A stretch of DNA of 64,000 nt from CAVTQZ01 sp963737015 (GTDB lineage: Bacteria; Actinomycetota; Acidimicrobiia; Acidimicrobiales; UBA8190), in assembly GCA_963737015.1 (NCBI GenBank), contig CAVTQZ010000001.1:1674001-1738000 (forward strand), given 5' to 3'. The translations under genes were made by a program, and so were the position numbers. The notes under the pieces are model-generated. The model ran no database searches, had not been told where the DNA came from, and worked only from the letters and a program-made list of their open reading frames with translations. This document shows positions 36,017 through 44,328 of the stretch, in pieces (positions within the stretch are counted from its first letter, which is position 1; every line of letters begins with the position of its first letter).

Positions 36017-37207
36017 CTACTGACCATCCGGTCCTGCCGCTGCCTCGAGCTGTGAGAAGACGCGATCCCAGAGTTCCTGGACCCGCTCGGAAGTGAAGCG
36101 GTCCATTACCGCAGAGCGGCCTGCGGAGCTGAGGTTCCTCCGAGCATCGGGGTCACTCAGCAACGAGACGATGGCATCCACCCACGCCTCGAGGTCGTTT
36201 GGCGGGTCGACCAGCCTACCCGTCACTCCGTCTTCTATGACCTCGTTCAAACCGCCTGCCGCACTTGCAATCACGGGGAGACCCGACGCCATCATTTCGA
36301 CCGCCGCCAAGCCGAAGGACTCCTCGGTGACGCTCGGCATCGCCCCGAGATCGGCCGCCCGGTACAGCCGTTTCAACTCCGCGGGTCGCAACAGCCCGAG
36401 GTTCCTTACCTCACGATCAGGTCCAAGGGGGCGTCGCTGAGGTCGAGGGTCGCCTGCGCTCAGCACGACGATTCTCTTCCCGACCGGGGGGATCGCGAGC
36501 AGGGCCCGCTCGAGCACCTGACCACCCTTGATCCAGGACCGTCCGATGAACGCGATCACGAAATCGTCCTCGTGGAGCCCGAGCTCCGAGCGAGTCGATT
36601 CCCGCTCCAGGGGGGTCGTCGGCTCGAACGAACCACTCTGGATCCAGTTCGGGATGACCCATATCGGCGGCGCGAACTGGTTCCCGAGGCGGCGCCAAGA
36701 GTCTCGGTAGACCGCGATTGACGGCACCACGGCGACGTCGGTCGCGACATTCGCTTCGAGGCAGCCACCTGCGACAGGCGTCTGGATCCAGTGGAGGATC
36801 TGCACGCGCCCCATCACCTTGCGGACTGCCAGGACCGCTTCTGCGTGCGTACAGATGACGACGGTCGACGGATGGTCCGGCCGAGATCGAGCCAGCTTGG
36901 CCGCTGCCTCCTCCGCCCAGAGAGACTTCGTGAAGGATGCCTTGGACGACGCATTCGCTCCGTAGATGCGACGCACCAAACGGGAGTCGAAGGCGCGCAG
37001 ACGCGCACGAGACGTGGACGAAAGCTCTACTCCCACGGTCTTCACTCCGGGAATGTCCTTGGCCTCGGGAGAGATCGCGAGGAACTCCCAATCAGGATGA
37101 GCGTCCTTCAGCAACCTGAGGAGAAGGGCATGAAGCCGCGGCACAGCGGCGTTGGCCTCGAGGTCCACCGGGTGGATGCCGTAGAACGTGACGACGTTCA
37201 AGGTCAA
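36017..37207 (-). CDS. Glycosyltransferase family 4 (GT-B)
   Basis: About 396 residues from TTG 37207 (TTG 37201 and GTG 37234 also possible); the longer frame would overlap the preceding gene. It begins NVVTFYGIHPVDLEA. The donor domain shows IAFIGRSWIKGGQVLERALLA, IVVLSAGDP, LLRPAELKRLYRAADLGAMPSVTEESFGLAAVEMMASGLPVIASAAGGLNEVI, with a canonical E-x7-E. Likely retaining. Part of the leftward operon that contains wzm/wzt. Confidence 0.88.
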   Translation of the reverse strand: MTLNVVTFYGIHPVDLEANAAVPRLHALLLRLLKDAHPDWEFLAISPEAKDIPGVKTVGVELSSTSRARLRAFDSRLVRRIYGANASSKASFTKSLWAEEAAAKLARSRPDHPSTVVICTHAEAVLAVRKVMGRVQILHWIQTPVAGGCLEANVATDVAVVPSIAVYRDSWRRLGNQFAPPIWVIPNWIQSGSFEPTTPLERESTRSELGLHEDDFVIAFIGRSWIKGGQVLERALLAIPPVGKRIVVLSAGDPRPQRRPLGPDREVRNLGLLRPAELKRLYRAADLGAMPSVTEESFGLAAVEMMASGLPVIASAAGGLNEVIEDGVTGRLVDPPNDLEAWVDAIVSLLSDPDARRNLSSAGRSAVMDRFTSERVQELWDRVFSQLEAAAGPDGQ

Positions 37208-37238
37208 ACTGGTGTCCTCCGTCGCAGCGTGAACGGCG

Positions 37239-38201
37239 TCAGCGGCCCGTCCGGCGGACCAAACGGCGCAGAGCCTTGCGCGGGCGGCCGAAGACCCGCC
37301 GGTAGAACGGCCGCCTCGCCACATGCGCTCCTGGCGCGCCCTGCTCCCACCATTCGAAGATCCGTCGCATGTGCAGTCTGTCGTACTCGCGGTCGACGCG
37401 GAGCGCTCTCGGGGGTCTCAGCGGAAACGCGAGCGAACCGACAGCCAGGTTCGCCAAAGGATGCTCGGGAGGAAGACCTCTGCCGTCGGTGTTGCCCAGG
37501 TTCTGAACCAGGTTCACGCTCGGCATGACGGTGAGGCCCCCGTGAGCCAGGCGGGTCAAGCTCCAAGGGAGGTCCCAGGAGTGGCGATCCTGCGTCTCGT
37601 GGTACAAACGATCGAAGCGGCGAGCCTGCAGTGCATAGAGCTCTTCGTCCTCGAGAAGAGCTCTTATCCCTTCCCGGACCTCTTCGTCTCCCCACGCATC
37701 CATGCTGCCGTCGTAGAGCTTCCACGCTCGTCGCCAGGTGGCCCATCCCCACACGGCGCCGAAGTACGAGAAGTGGTAGCTCTGCCGATCTGATTTCCAT
37801 TGGCCGAGGTAGTTGGTCCCGCAGACCATCATTATTCGCGGATCATCGCGGTACTGCTCGAGCATCTGATCACAGAAGGTGAAGAAGGTCGGATCGGCGA
37901 CGCAGTCGTCGTCGAGAACGATGGCATCCTCTACGTGAGAGAAGACCCAGTCGACTCCGGATGCGTATCTCCTCCGGGCTCCGAGGTTCGACTGCGAATA
38001 GTCGTACTTGGCTTCACAGTCCCAGTCGACGTTTTCCACCAAGGTGCGCGCCTGCGTGCAGAGTCCGGCCTCCTCGTCCGTCCGGGGTCCATCGGCGAAG
38101 ACGAACAGCTGCTTCGGTCTGGCCGCCCTTATGGTTTCCATTACCCGTTCAGTCGACTCCGGACGGTTGAAAACGCTCAGGGCTATGGGGCTGCGCACCA
38201 C
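37239..38201 (-). CDS. Glycosyltransferase family 2-like (GT-A)
   Basis: About 320 residues from GTG 38201, 58 bases past the Wzt stop. It opens with SPIALSVFNRPESTERVMETI, the typical bacterial GT2 start. The metal site is DAIVLDDDCVADPTFF and an acceptor-side motif is YFGAVWGWATWRRAW. The W-G-W-A-T-W motif is common in GT2-like proteins of polysaccharide loci. The C-terminus is Arg-rich, possibly for membrane-surface contact. Inverting by family expectation; sugar unknown. Confidence 0.85.
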   Translation of the reverse strand: MVRSPIALSVFNRPESTERVMETIRAARPKQLFVFADGPRTDEEAGLCTQARTLVENVDWDCEAKYDYSQSNLGARRRYASGVDWVFSHVEDAIVLDDDCVADPTFFTFCDQMLEQYRDDPRIMMVCGTNYLGQWKSDRQSYHFSYFGAVWGWATWRRAWKLYDGSMDAWGDEEVREGIRALLEDEELYALQARRFDRLYHETQDRHSWDLPWSLTRLAHGGLTVMPSVNLVQNLGNTDGRGLPPEHPLANLAVGSLAFPLRPPRALRVDREYDRLHMRRIFEWWEQGAPGAHVARRPFYRRVFGRPRKALRRLVRRTGR

Positions 38202-38259
38202 TAAGCATCTCCAGGCAATCGTGGACCACTGCTCCCGCTGCCTATCGGCAGCCGAGACC

Positions 38260-39600
38260 TCAAGAAGTGAGCCGCGTCGCTCCGAGGCCCATATCGGAGC
38301 GAAGAAGATTCGCGGAGAGAAGATCCGAACCCGCGGGAAGGATCTCCCAGTCCCAAGGAACGACGAAGTAGCCCTCGTCGTATCCAGCTTGGGAATCGAA
38401 GCGGTGACCGTTCCCGAAGACGTCTGCAGCAACGACGTTGAATTCCGCAGCGTGGCCCACGAAGTCGACCGTCTTGGTACCGTCCTTGAGCTGGACGTCC
38501 ATGAAGTACTCACCCGGTGTAAGCGGAATCGCCGGGATCTCGATGGCGATCTTCTCCCGAGATTGACGTGGGCCGGGCGCCACGAGCGGTTTCATGCGCG
38601 ACGTCATGCGGAAGAGGCACATCGTGGCGGCCGACCCGATGGTCACGAAGACATAGGGCTCTTGGAAGGCGTTGAAGTCCTCCAATGTGATCTCGATGCG
38701 TACCCGCTCCCCCATTCGGACCACGTCCGACGCGGTCGCACCGCTCGGCTTGAACTCGAGCCGCTTGAGAATGGAGTCGTATTCGCCTGACGAACGATCC
38801 CCCGCCGACAGGTCGAAGACCCCGGCCATGAGTCCCTCGCCTCGCGGCAACTGATGCAGGTACTTGGCCATGGTTTGACGAGTGGGGCCGTCGAACATCA
38901 CACGCCCGTCGATCATGAGGATCGACCTCGGGCAGAGATTCTCCACGGTGACCATCTGGTGGCTCACGTACATGATCGTGCGACCTTCGTTCGCTGCGAT
39001 GGCCCGCATCCTGTCGAGACACTTGGCCTGGAAGGAGAAGTCGCCCACAGAGAGGACCTCGTCGACGATCATGATGTCCGGTTCGAAGTGCGCCGCTACC
39101 GAGAACGCCAGCCGGACGCGCATCCCACTGCTGTAACGCTTGACAGGTGTGGCGAGGAAGCCTCCGACTCCGGAGAAATCGATGATCTCGTCCAGACGGC
39201 GATCGATGTCGCGGCGGGTCATCCCGAGGATCGTTCCGTTCAGGTAAACGTTCTCCAGACCCGTCAGTTCCGGGTGGAACCCCGTTCCGATCTCGAGCAG
39301 GGAGCCGACGGTGCCCGCGATGTCGATGTACCCGGTTGTCGGTGGGGTGATCCGACTCAGGATTTTGAGCAGTGTGCTCTTACCGGCCCCGTTGGGCCCG
39401 ATGATGCCGAGCACGTCACCGTGCGCGAGCTCGAACGAGACGTCGTCGAGAGCCATAAGCCGCTCCCGTCTCTGTCCGCCCCGAATCGGATGGAACAGGC
39501 GTTCACGGATTATCTGCGCAAAGGACTTCGTCCTCCCGCTCAGGCCGAGTTTGTACTCCTTGGAGACATGGTTGACGCTGACGGCAGGCTCAGACCACAT
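38260..39600 (-). CDS. wzt: Polysaccharide ABC exporter ATPase with C-terminal carbohydrate-binding-like domain (Wzt-like)
   Basis: About 446 residues from ATG 39600, overlapping the permease gene by 11 bases. The ATPase domain has Walker A IIGPNGAGKSTLLKIL, signature YSSGMRVRLAFSVA and Walker B IMIVDEVLSVGD, matching Wzt/TagH/KpsT-type exporters. A second domain of about 190 residues follows (KRLEFKPSGATASDVVRMGE ... FMDVQLKDGTKTVDF), with the beta-sandwich pattern that in Wzt recognises the finished glycan end. It powers export of lipid-linked polysaccharide. The glycan-recognition domain suggests the substrate has a capped terminus. Confidence 0.9.
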   Translation of the reverse strand: MWSEPAVSVNHVSKEYKLGLSGRTKSFAQIIRERLFHPIRGGQRRERLMALDDVSFELAHGDVLGIIGPNGAGKSTLLKILSRITPPTTGYIDIAGTVGSLLEIGTGFHPELTGLENVYLNGTILGMTRRDIDRRLDEIIDFSGVGGFLATPVKRYSSGMRVRLAFSVAAHFEPDIMIVDEVLSVGDFSFQAKCLDRMRAIAANEGRTIMYVSHQMVTVENLCPRSILMIDGRVMFDGPTRQTMAKYLHQLPRGEGLMAGVFDLSAGDRSSGEYDSILKRLEFKPSGATASDVVRMGERVRIEITLEDFNAFQEPYVFVTIGSAATMCLFRMTSRMKPLVAPGPRQSREKIAIEIPAIPLTPGEYFMDVQLKDGTKTVDFVGHAAEFNVVAADVFGNGHRFDSQAGYDEGYFVVPWDWEILPAGSDLLSANLLRSDMGLGATRLTS

Positions 39601-40441
39601 CGGCGAACCTCCACTCCAGACGGGCGAAGACCACCAGGCCGATAAGGAGCATGCCGACGGTGAAACCCGCTGTATATGCAACCGTCCAAATTGGAAGTTG
39701 CGTATGCCCGACCAGGGACCACCTTCCCCCGTCGACGATCGTGGCGACGGGGTTCAGCAGATAGACGTATCGCAGGCTGTGGGGAATCGCGCTGCTCGCA
39801 TAGGCGACGGGTGTCAGGAACATCAATAGAGGTATGAGTGCAGAAGTCACGTACTGGACGTCACGGTAGAGGACGGCAATCGAGGAAAGGATCAAACTGA
39901 TCCCCATCGACAACACGAGAGCCATCAAGAGCCATACCGGGACGAGCAGGAGCTTGAAGGTCAAATCGATGTGGTAGACGAACAGAAGGACGAACATGAT
40001 GACGATGCTCACCGATGTGTTGATGACCGTCTGCGCGAGCTGTGACACCGGAAGCACGAGACGCGAGAAGTGGATCCGGGTGAACAGGGACGAATTGGAA
40101 ACGAGACTCGAGGCCGCGCTCCCGAGACAACCCGAGAAGAGGTTCCACGTGAGCAGACCCGCGTAGGAGAAAGCGAAGTAAGGGACTCCACCGGTCTTCA
40201 GGTGCGCGACCCGGCCGAAGACGAAGGTGAAGAGCCCCGCCGAGAGCAGTGGGGCCACCACGACCCACACGGCACCGAGCACCGTCTGGCGGTACAACAC
40301 AGTGATGTTTCGCCGGCAGAGCAGCATTATCAGCTGCTTGGAGGCGAAGAAGGCGCTCAGATCCGGGAACCAGCGGCGCCTGCTGTCGATTCGTAACGGT
40401 CGCGCCGCCGCGACCGACATTTCCAAGGTCGGCGAACTCAT
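39590..40441 (-). CDS. wzm: Polysaccharide ABC exporter permease (Wzm-like)
   Basis: A 283-residue ABC-2 membrane protein with six hydrophobic segments. IMLLCRRNITVLYRQTVLGAVWVVVAPL is the N-terminal amphipathic helix and first span typical of Wzm/TagG. PVAYASSAIPHSLRYVYLLNPVATIVDGGRW is the conserved re-entrant region. It forms the channel with the overlapping Wzt-like ATPase. About 180 bases separate it from the SDR gene upstream, so it may have its own promoter. Confidence 0.92.
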   Translation of the reverse strand: MSSPTLEMSVAAARPLRIDSRRRWFPDLSAFFASKQLIMLLCRRNITVLYRQTVLGAVWVVVAPLLSAGLFTFVFGRVAHLKTGGVPYFAFSYAGLLTWNLFSGCLGSAASSLVSNSSLFTRIHFSRLVLPVSQLAQTVINTSVSIVIMFVLLFVYHIDLTFKLLLVPVWLLMALVLSMGISLILSSIAVLYRDVQYVTSALIPLLMFLTPVAYASSAIPHSLRYVYLLNPVATIVDGGRWSLVGHTQLPIWTVAYTAGFTVGMLLIGLVVFARLEWRFADVV

Positions 40442-40621
40442 CGGGGAAGTGTGTGAGCCCTCCTTCGCTCGGCTTCGCGCCAGATGCCGCCGGGGTGCCG
40501 TCCGAACAACCTGCTGACTGGCGGCAAGCTACCGACCGCTCTGCGTCGCGGCATCCGGAAGAACCCCCCAGGCACCGGATCAGGACGCATTCGAATTACC
40601 TGAGACTTCATGATAACGGCT

Positions 40622-41422
40622 CTACCACGTCGTGCGCCCACCGTCGATCACTAGGCACGCGCCCGTCATGTAGGACGAAGCGTCTGAGCACAAGAAGACC
40701 ATCGCCTCCCTGTACTCGTCCTCCCGCGCCATCCGCCCCAAAGGGATCCGGGACGACACCCTCTCGACGAAGCTCGGGTCCTGATCCCGGGCGACGCCCC
40801 CGAGACAAAGGACGTTGGCCCTGACACCCCGGTCGGCCCAGTAGGTCGCCAAATAGCGCGTCAGGCCGATCAGCCCGCTCTTGATCACCGAGTAGGTGAC
40901 CGGTTTCACCGGTTGATCGTCATCTTTCACACCGTCGAATTGATAGAGCCTCTGATCCGGGGCGATCAGGCCGAGGTCCGATCCGACGTTCACGATGGCA
41001 CCGTGACCTCGTTCGGCCATCGCCGGTCCGAAGGCCTGGCAACAGAGAAACGCGCCCGTGAGTCCGACCGACAGCTCCTTCTGCCACCGCTGCAACGAGA
41101 ACGACTCGAGCCGTCCGGTACTCGAGAGCCCCGAGGCCTCCACCGGGGCATCGATCGCCGCGTTGTTGACCAGAACGTCGATCCTCTTCCCGGACGAGGT
41201 GAGATGGTCGGCAAGGCCTGAAAGGGCGTCGGGGTCGGTGATGTCCACTTCCTCGTGAACTAGTCCCGGCTCGTTCGCTGTTCCGGGAGGGGGTGCGACG
41301 TCGACGCTCACCACCTCTGCTCCCGCATCGAGCAAAGCGACCACCCACTGCCGTCCCAGGAACCCTGAACCGCCGGTCACGAGTGCCGTGCGGCCGTCCA
41401 GACGGGATCTCTCAGAGCCCAT
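40622..41422 (-). CDS. Short-chain dehydrogenase/reductase (classical SDR)
   Basis: About 266 residues from ATG 41422, overlapping the upstream isomerase gene by 11 bases. It has LVTGGSGFLGRQ as dinucleotide loop, VLVNNAAIDAP, the serine of VNVGSDLG, YSVIKSG (Y-x3-K) and the LCLGGVARD segment. Last in a five-gene overlapping cluster with neuA-, kdsC- and gmhA-like genes. It probably reduces or oxidises the sugar destined for the CMP-activated product, but the substrate is not evident. A cofactor preference cannot be fixed. Confidence 0.85.
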   Translation of the reverse strand: MGSERSRLDGRTALVTGGSGFLGRQWVVALLDAGAEVVSVDVAPPPGTANEPGLVHEEVDITDPDALSGLADHLTSSGKRIDVLVNNAAIDAPVEASGLSSTGRLESFSLQRWQKELSVGLTGAFLCCQAFGPAMAERGHGAIVNVGSDLGLIAPDQRLYQFDGVKDDDQPVKPVTYSVIKSGLIGLTRYLATYWADRGVRANVLCLGGVARDQDPSFVERVSSRIPLGRMAREDEYREAMVFLCSDASSYMTGACLVIDGGRTTW

Positions 41423-42266
41423 CGTCCGGCCCGCGGATCTCCCGGGATGACGCCACCGAGACGAGAAACTCGAGGTGCTCGCGAGCCGTCGAGACCGGGT
41501 CGTCCCCACGTGTCGCTTCCATCGTCACGAGACCGTCGAAGCCCGTCTCTTCGAGCGCGTCGAACACAGATGTGAAATCAACTTCTCCTGTTCCGAAGCG
41601 GACATTCTCCTTTGCCGCATTCTTGTCCTTGGCGTGCACATGGAAGACAGCTCCGTCCAGATACCTGATCTCCTTCGCCGGGTCCAAACCACTTGCGGTC
41701 GCGTTCCCGACGTCGTAGCAGAGCCCGACGCGATCCATAGAGCTCGAAGCCACGAATCGCATGGAATCCGACGCCGGCACGCTTACTTCGAGCGCGACCC
41801 GTGTGCTGTCCGGCAGCGCTTCCGCGAGGAGCCGCACGGACCTGCAAGCGGCCCGACGGTCAACGTCGCCGAGATCACTCGCTTCGAGGAGTGGGACGAC
41901 GACGATGTCCAAGCCGAGCTCGCCGGCGGCATCTGCAAGGCGTGGAGCCAGCTCGTCCATCAAAGAGAGATCGTCGACGGGCCTCGCCAACGGTTCGTTG
42001 ACACAAAGACTCAGAAGCTCGATGCCCGAACGTGCGGCTTCGGTCCTGAGCGCGGCGCGGCCTTCGGATGACCATATGGGGTTGTCTTCGTCGCGGTGTC
42101 GTTCCGCCAACAACTCGACGTGATTGAGCCGCAGCCTTCCTGCGATCTCGAACTCCTCGCGCCATCGGGATCCGGCAGGACTATCGAGCTCACCGCTCAA
42201 AGACGTGAGAAGCCGACCCTGCATGATTCCGATACGTCTAGCGGCCATCGTCCGTGGACCCTGCAC
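41412..42266 (-). CDS. Sugar isomerase/epimerase-like TIM-barrel protein
   Basis: A 284-residue AP-endonuclease-2/xylose-isomerase-like barrel. RIGIMQGRL at the start, then NHVELLAERH, LCVNEPL, VALEVSVPAS, GLCYDVGNATASG, FHVHAKDKNA and GLVTMEATRGDD. These are the strand-end acidic and His residues that bind the metal. The family includes epimerases and dehydratases acting on keto-sugars. It overlaps the gmhA-like gene by 29 bases and the SDR gene by 11, so the set is one operon. It likely interconverts a sugar-phosphate precursor. Confidence 0.82.
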   Translation of the reverse strand: MQGPRTMAARRIGIMQGRLLTSLSGELDSPAGSRWREEFEIAGRLRLNHVELLAERHRDEDNPIWSSEGRAALRTEAARSGIELLSLCVNEPLARPVDDLSLMDELAPRLADAAGELGLDIVVVPLLEASDLGDVDRRAACRSVRLLAEALPDSTRVALEVSVPASDSMRFVASSSMDRVGLCYDVGNATASGLDPAKEIRYLDGAVFHVHAKDKNAAKENVRFGTGEVDFTSVFDALEETGFDGLVTMEATRGDDPVSTAREHLEFLVSVASSREIRGPDDGL

Positions 42267-42831
42267 CCGAGAGCAGATCCTCGACCCTCTCCACGAGGAC
42301 GTGCAGCAGAACCAGATGGCATTCCTGAATCGCCTGCAGACTTTCGGACTGCACCGCCAGGACGTGGTTGCATCGTTCGTGAAGGGGCCGTACGCCCGGT
42401 CCGAGCAGACCGATGGACGTCATCCCCAATTCGGACGCCACTTCGACGGCACTCACGAGGTTCTTCGACGAGCCACTAGTCGAAAGTACGACGAGCACGT
42501 CGTCGCCGCGACCGATCGCCTCCACCTGTCGGGCGAAGATGCGGTCGTATCCGTAATCGTTACCGACCGCGGTCAGGGTGGAGGTGTCGGCATGCAGAGC
42601 GATGGCCGGCAGAGCTCGCCGCTCGCGGGCGGGGTGAAGCCGGCCGACGAGCTCGCCCGTCAGGTGCTGCGCCTCTGCGGCCGACCCTCCGTTGCCCGCT
42701 GCCAAAAGCTTCCCGCCCCTGCCGAATGACCGGGCGATCGCAGCCGCGCCCGCTTCGAGCTGCGAATCGAGTTCACCCAGACGCTCCAGGGCCGATCGGA
42801 GCTCGGCGGCGTGAGTTCCGAGTTGGGTCAT
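42238..42831 (-). CDS. gmhA: SIS-domain phosphoheptose isomerase-like protein
   Basis: A 197-residue protein with GGKLLAAGNGGSAAEAQHLTGELVGR, the hallmark of GmhA, followed by ALHADTSTLTAVGNDYGYDRIFARQVEA and VVLSTSGSSKNLVSA and a final QECHLVLLHVLVE. GmhA converts sedoheptulose 7-phosphate into glycero-manno-heptose 7-phosphate. No GmhB or HldE partner is in the window, and the neighbours are ulosonic-acid genes, so the isomerase may feed a different aldose to the NeuB-type synthase. Overlaps both neighbours. Confidence 0.88.
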   Translation of the reverse strand: MTQLGTHAAELRSALERLGELDSQLEAGAAAIARSFGRGGKLLAAGNGGSAAEAQHLTGELVGRLHPARERRALPAIALHADTSTLTAVGNDYGYDRIFARQVEAIGRGDDVLVVLSTSGSSKNLVSAVEVASELGMTSIGLLGPGVRPLHERCNHVLAVQSESLQAIQECHLVLLHVLVERVEDLLSGAGSTDDGR

Positions 42832-43319
42832 GAATCGGCCTTCTCGCCTGCGAGGTCACAGGTTTGCCCGAGGAACCCGATCGCTTCGGCCACCGCCCCG
42901 TGGCCCCCGGTCGCATCGAGGACATGATCGGCTGCCTTGCGCGCGCGCGGTGTGGCGTCTCCTGGGGCAATTCCGATTCCCGCGGCTTCAAGGGCTGGTG
43001 CGTCGCGGTCGGCGTCGCCGACGTAGCACGTATCGGCCATCTCCACCCCGAGTCGCGCCGTGAGGGATTGCAGACCATCGAGCTTGTCTTTCTGCCCCCA
43101 CACTGTTTCGGCAATACCGAAGCGCCGGGCGATGCCATGCGAGCTGGCGCTGTCCTCACCACTGAGGATCGCGATCCGTACGCCGTCCCGCTTGACCTGT
43201 GCGACGGCATCGAGATCGTGGAAGTGCACTGAACGGACCTCGTCACCTGACGGCAGGAGCATGATGGTGCCGTCGGTGATCACACCGTCGAGGTCGAGAA
43301 CCAGGAGCCGGATCCTCAT
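42828..43319 (-). CDS. KdsC-like HAD phosphatase
   Basis: A 163-residue C0-type HAD phosphatase from ATG 43319, overlapping neuA by four bases. LLVLDLDGVITDGT holds the nucleophile Asp9 and Asp11. IAILSGEDSASSHGIARRFGI is motif II; CYVGDADRDAPALEAAG is the motif IV acidic pair. KdsC removes the 8-phosphate from Kdo 8-phosphate, and homologues serve 9-phosphate ulosonates. Here it would dephosphorylate the product of the NeuB-type synthase before CMP activation. Confidence 0.9.
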   Translation of the reverse strand: MRIRLLVLDLDGVITDGTIMLLPSGDEVRSVHFHDLDAVAQVKRDGVRIAILSGEDSASSHGIARRFGIAETVWGQKDKLDGLQSLTARLGVEMADTCYVGDADRDAPALEAAGIGIAPGDATPRARKAADHVLDATGGHGAVAEAIGFLGQTCDLAGEKADS

Positions 43320-44071
43320 ACGGGATGCCTGTCGGACCGCGAAGCCCGGGACTCGAGGGTTCGGTCGAGGGCGACGAGAGCTTGCTCCACGGGCTTGACA
43401 TCCTCCGGGTAGTCGAGGTCGAACAGACCTGTGTCGACGATAAAAGGCAGAACGCGCTCCCCCCACATGGATCCGCTTTCGAGGACAGCTCGGGGACGCA
43501 GAACGTCGACGTAGCCGTTCTGCCAATAGACGAGCGGCAGGAGCTGACGCGGCGAAGATTGGCAGTCGACCATACCGGGCAGACGAAGCAAGGGCTCCAT
43601 GGTCCCGTCGTCGAGCATCCTCCACATCTTGAACGGGGACTGGTGCACCACCGACACCGAGCGAACCGCGTCGGCTTCGAGATCTCCGGCGAGCAGGTCG
43701 ACCGCAGCATCGATGTCCCCGACGCGCCGCACAGGCCCCGTCGGACGCAGATGCACGACCATTTCCGGCTCGTATCCTTCGTTCTCGAGGAGGAATTCGA
43801 GTGCATGCCGAAAAACGTCGACGTCGGGAGAGAGGTCCCCTGCGAATTCGCCCGGCCTCAGGAACGGCACCTCGGCGCCATACCGGCGCGCGACGGAAGC
43901 GATCTCCTCGTCGTCGGTGCTCACGATCGTACGGGTGATGCGCGACGAACGAAGTGCGTGGTCTATGGACCACGCCAGAAGAGGCTTGCCCGCTACCTCC
44001 ATGATGTTCTTCCGCGGGATGCTCTTCGAGCCCCCGCGGGCCGGTATGAGTGCGAGCACGTCTTCGCTCAA
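43316..44071 (-). CDS. neuA: CMP-ulosonate cytidylyltransferase (NeuA-like)
   Basis: A 251-residue protein. ALIPARGGSKSIPRKNIMEVAGKPLLAWSIDHAL is the CTP-binding P-loop-like signature of CMP-NeuAc synthetase; TIVSTDDEEIASVARRYGAEVPFLRPGEFAGD, VVHLRPTGPVR and FIVDTGLFDLDYPEDV follow. It activates a 3-deoxy-2-ulosonic acid with CTP. First gene of a leftward operon of five overlapping genes. The acid could be a sialic/legionaminic-like nonulosonate or an eight-carbon acid; the sequence alone does not decide. Confidence 0.9.
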   Translation of the reverse strand: MSEDVLALIPARGGSKSIPRKNIMEVAGKPLLAWSIDHALRSSRITRTIVSTDDEEIASVARRYGAEVPFLRPGEFAGDLSPDVDVFRHALEFLLENEGYEPEMVVHLRPTGPVRRVGDIDAAVDLLAGDLEADAVRSVSVVHQSPFKMWRMLDDGTMEPLLRLPGMVDCQSSPRQLLPLVYWQNGYVDVLRPRAVLESGSMWGERVLPFIVDTGLFDLDYPEDVKPVEQALVALDRTLESRASRSDRHPV

Positions 44072-44176
44072 GCTTCTCCCACCTTGAGCCTGCCAACCGC
44101 CTGATCAGGCGCCGAATACCACACCGACGATACTCGGGAGCCTGCGGGCTCTGAACGACGCACCACGCTCCAGGAT

Positions 44177-44189
44177 CTCCCCCGGGGGG
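44177..44189. promoter_or_regulatory. G/C palindrome CTCCCC-C-GGGGGG (candidate operator)
   Basis: Located in the 257-base divergent region between neuA and the Gfo/Idh gene. The arms match those of the 25031 element, but the centre is one base and lacks CTAG. In high-GC DNA such a run is less informative than the CTAG-centred copies. Confidence 0.3.
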
Positions 44190-44328
44190 CTTCGCCCCGA
44201 TCAGAGCGCAAACGGTCGGTGCTAGAAACGGCCAGTGAGCGTCCTGTGCCTCTGGTCGTCAAGGTCCCGAGACGCGCAGTCTCGGGGGGAGCAGAGCCGG
44301 CAGTCATAATTTCGGTATAGAGACTGCG

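Noticed and set aside
38202..38513. N-terminal extension of the GT2-like protein into the wzt gene
   Set aside because: The residues are antisense-frame composition (Ser/Arg/Thr-rich) and the GT2 fold starts at SPIALSVFNRP right after GTG 38201.
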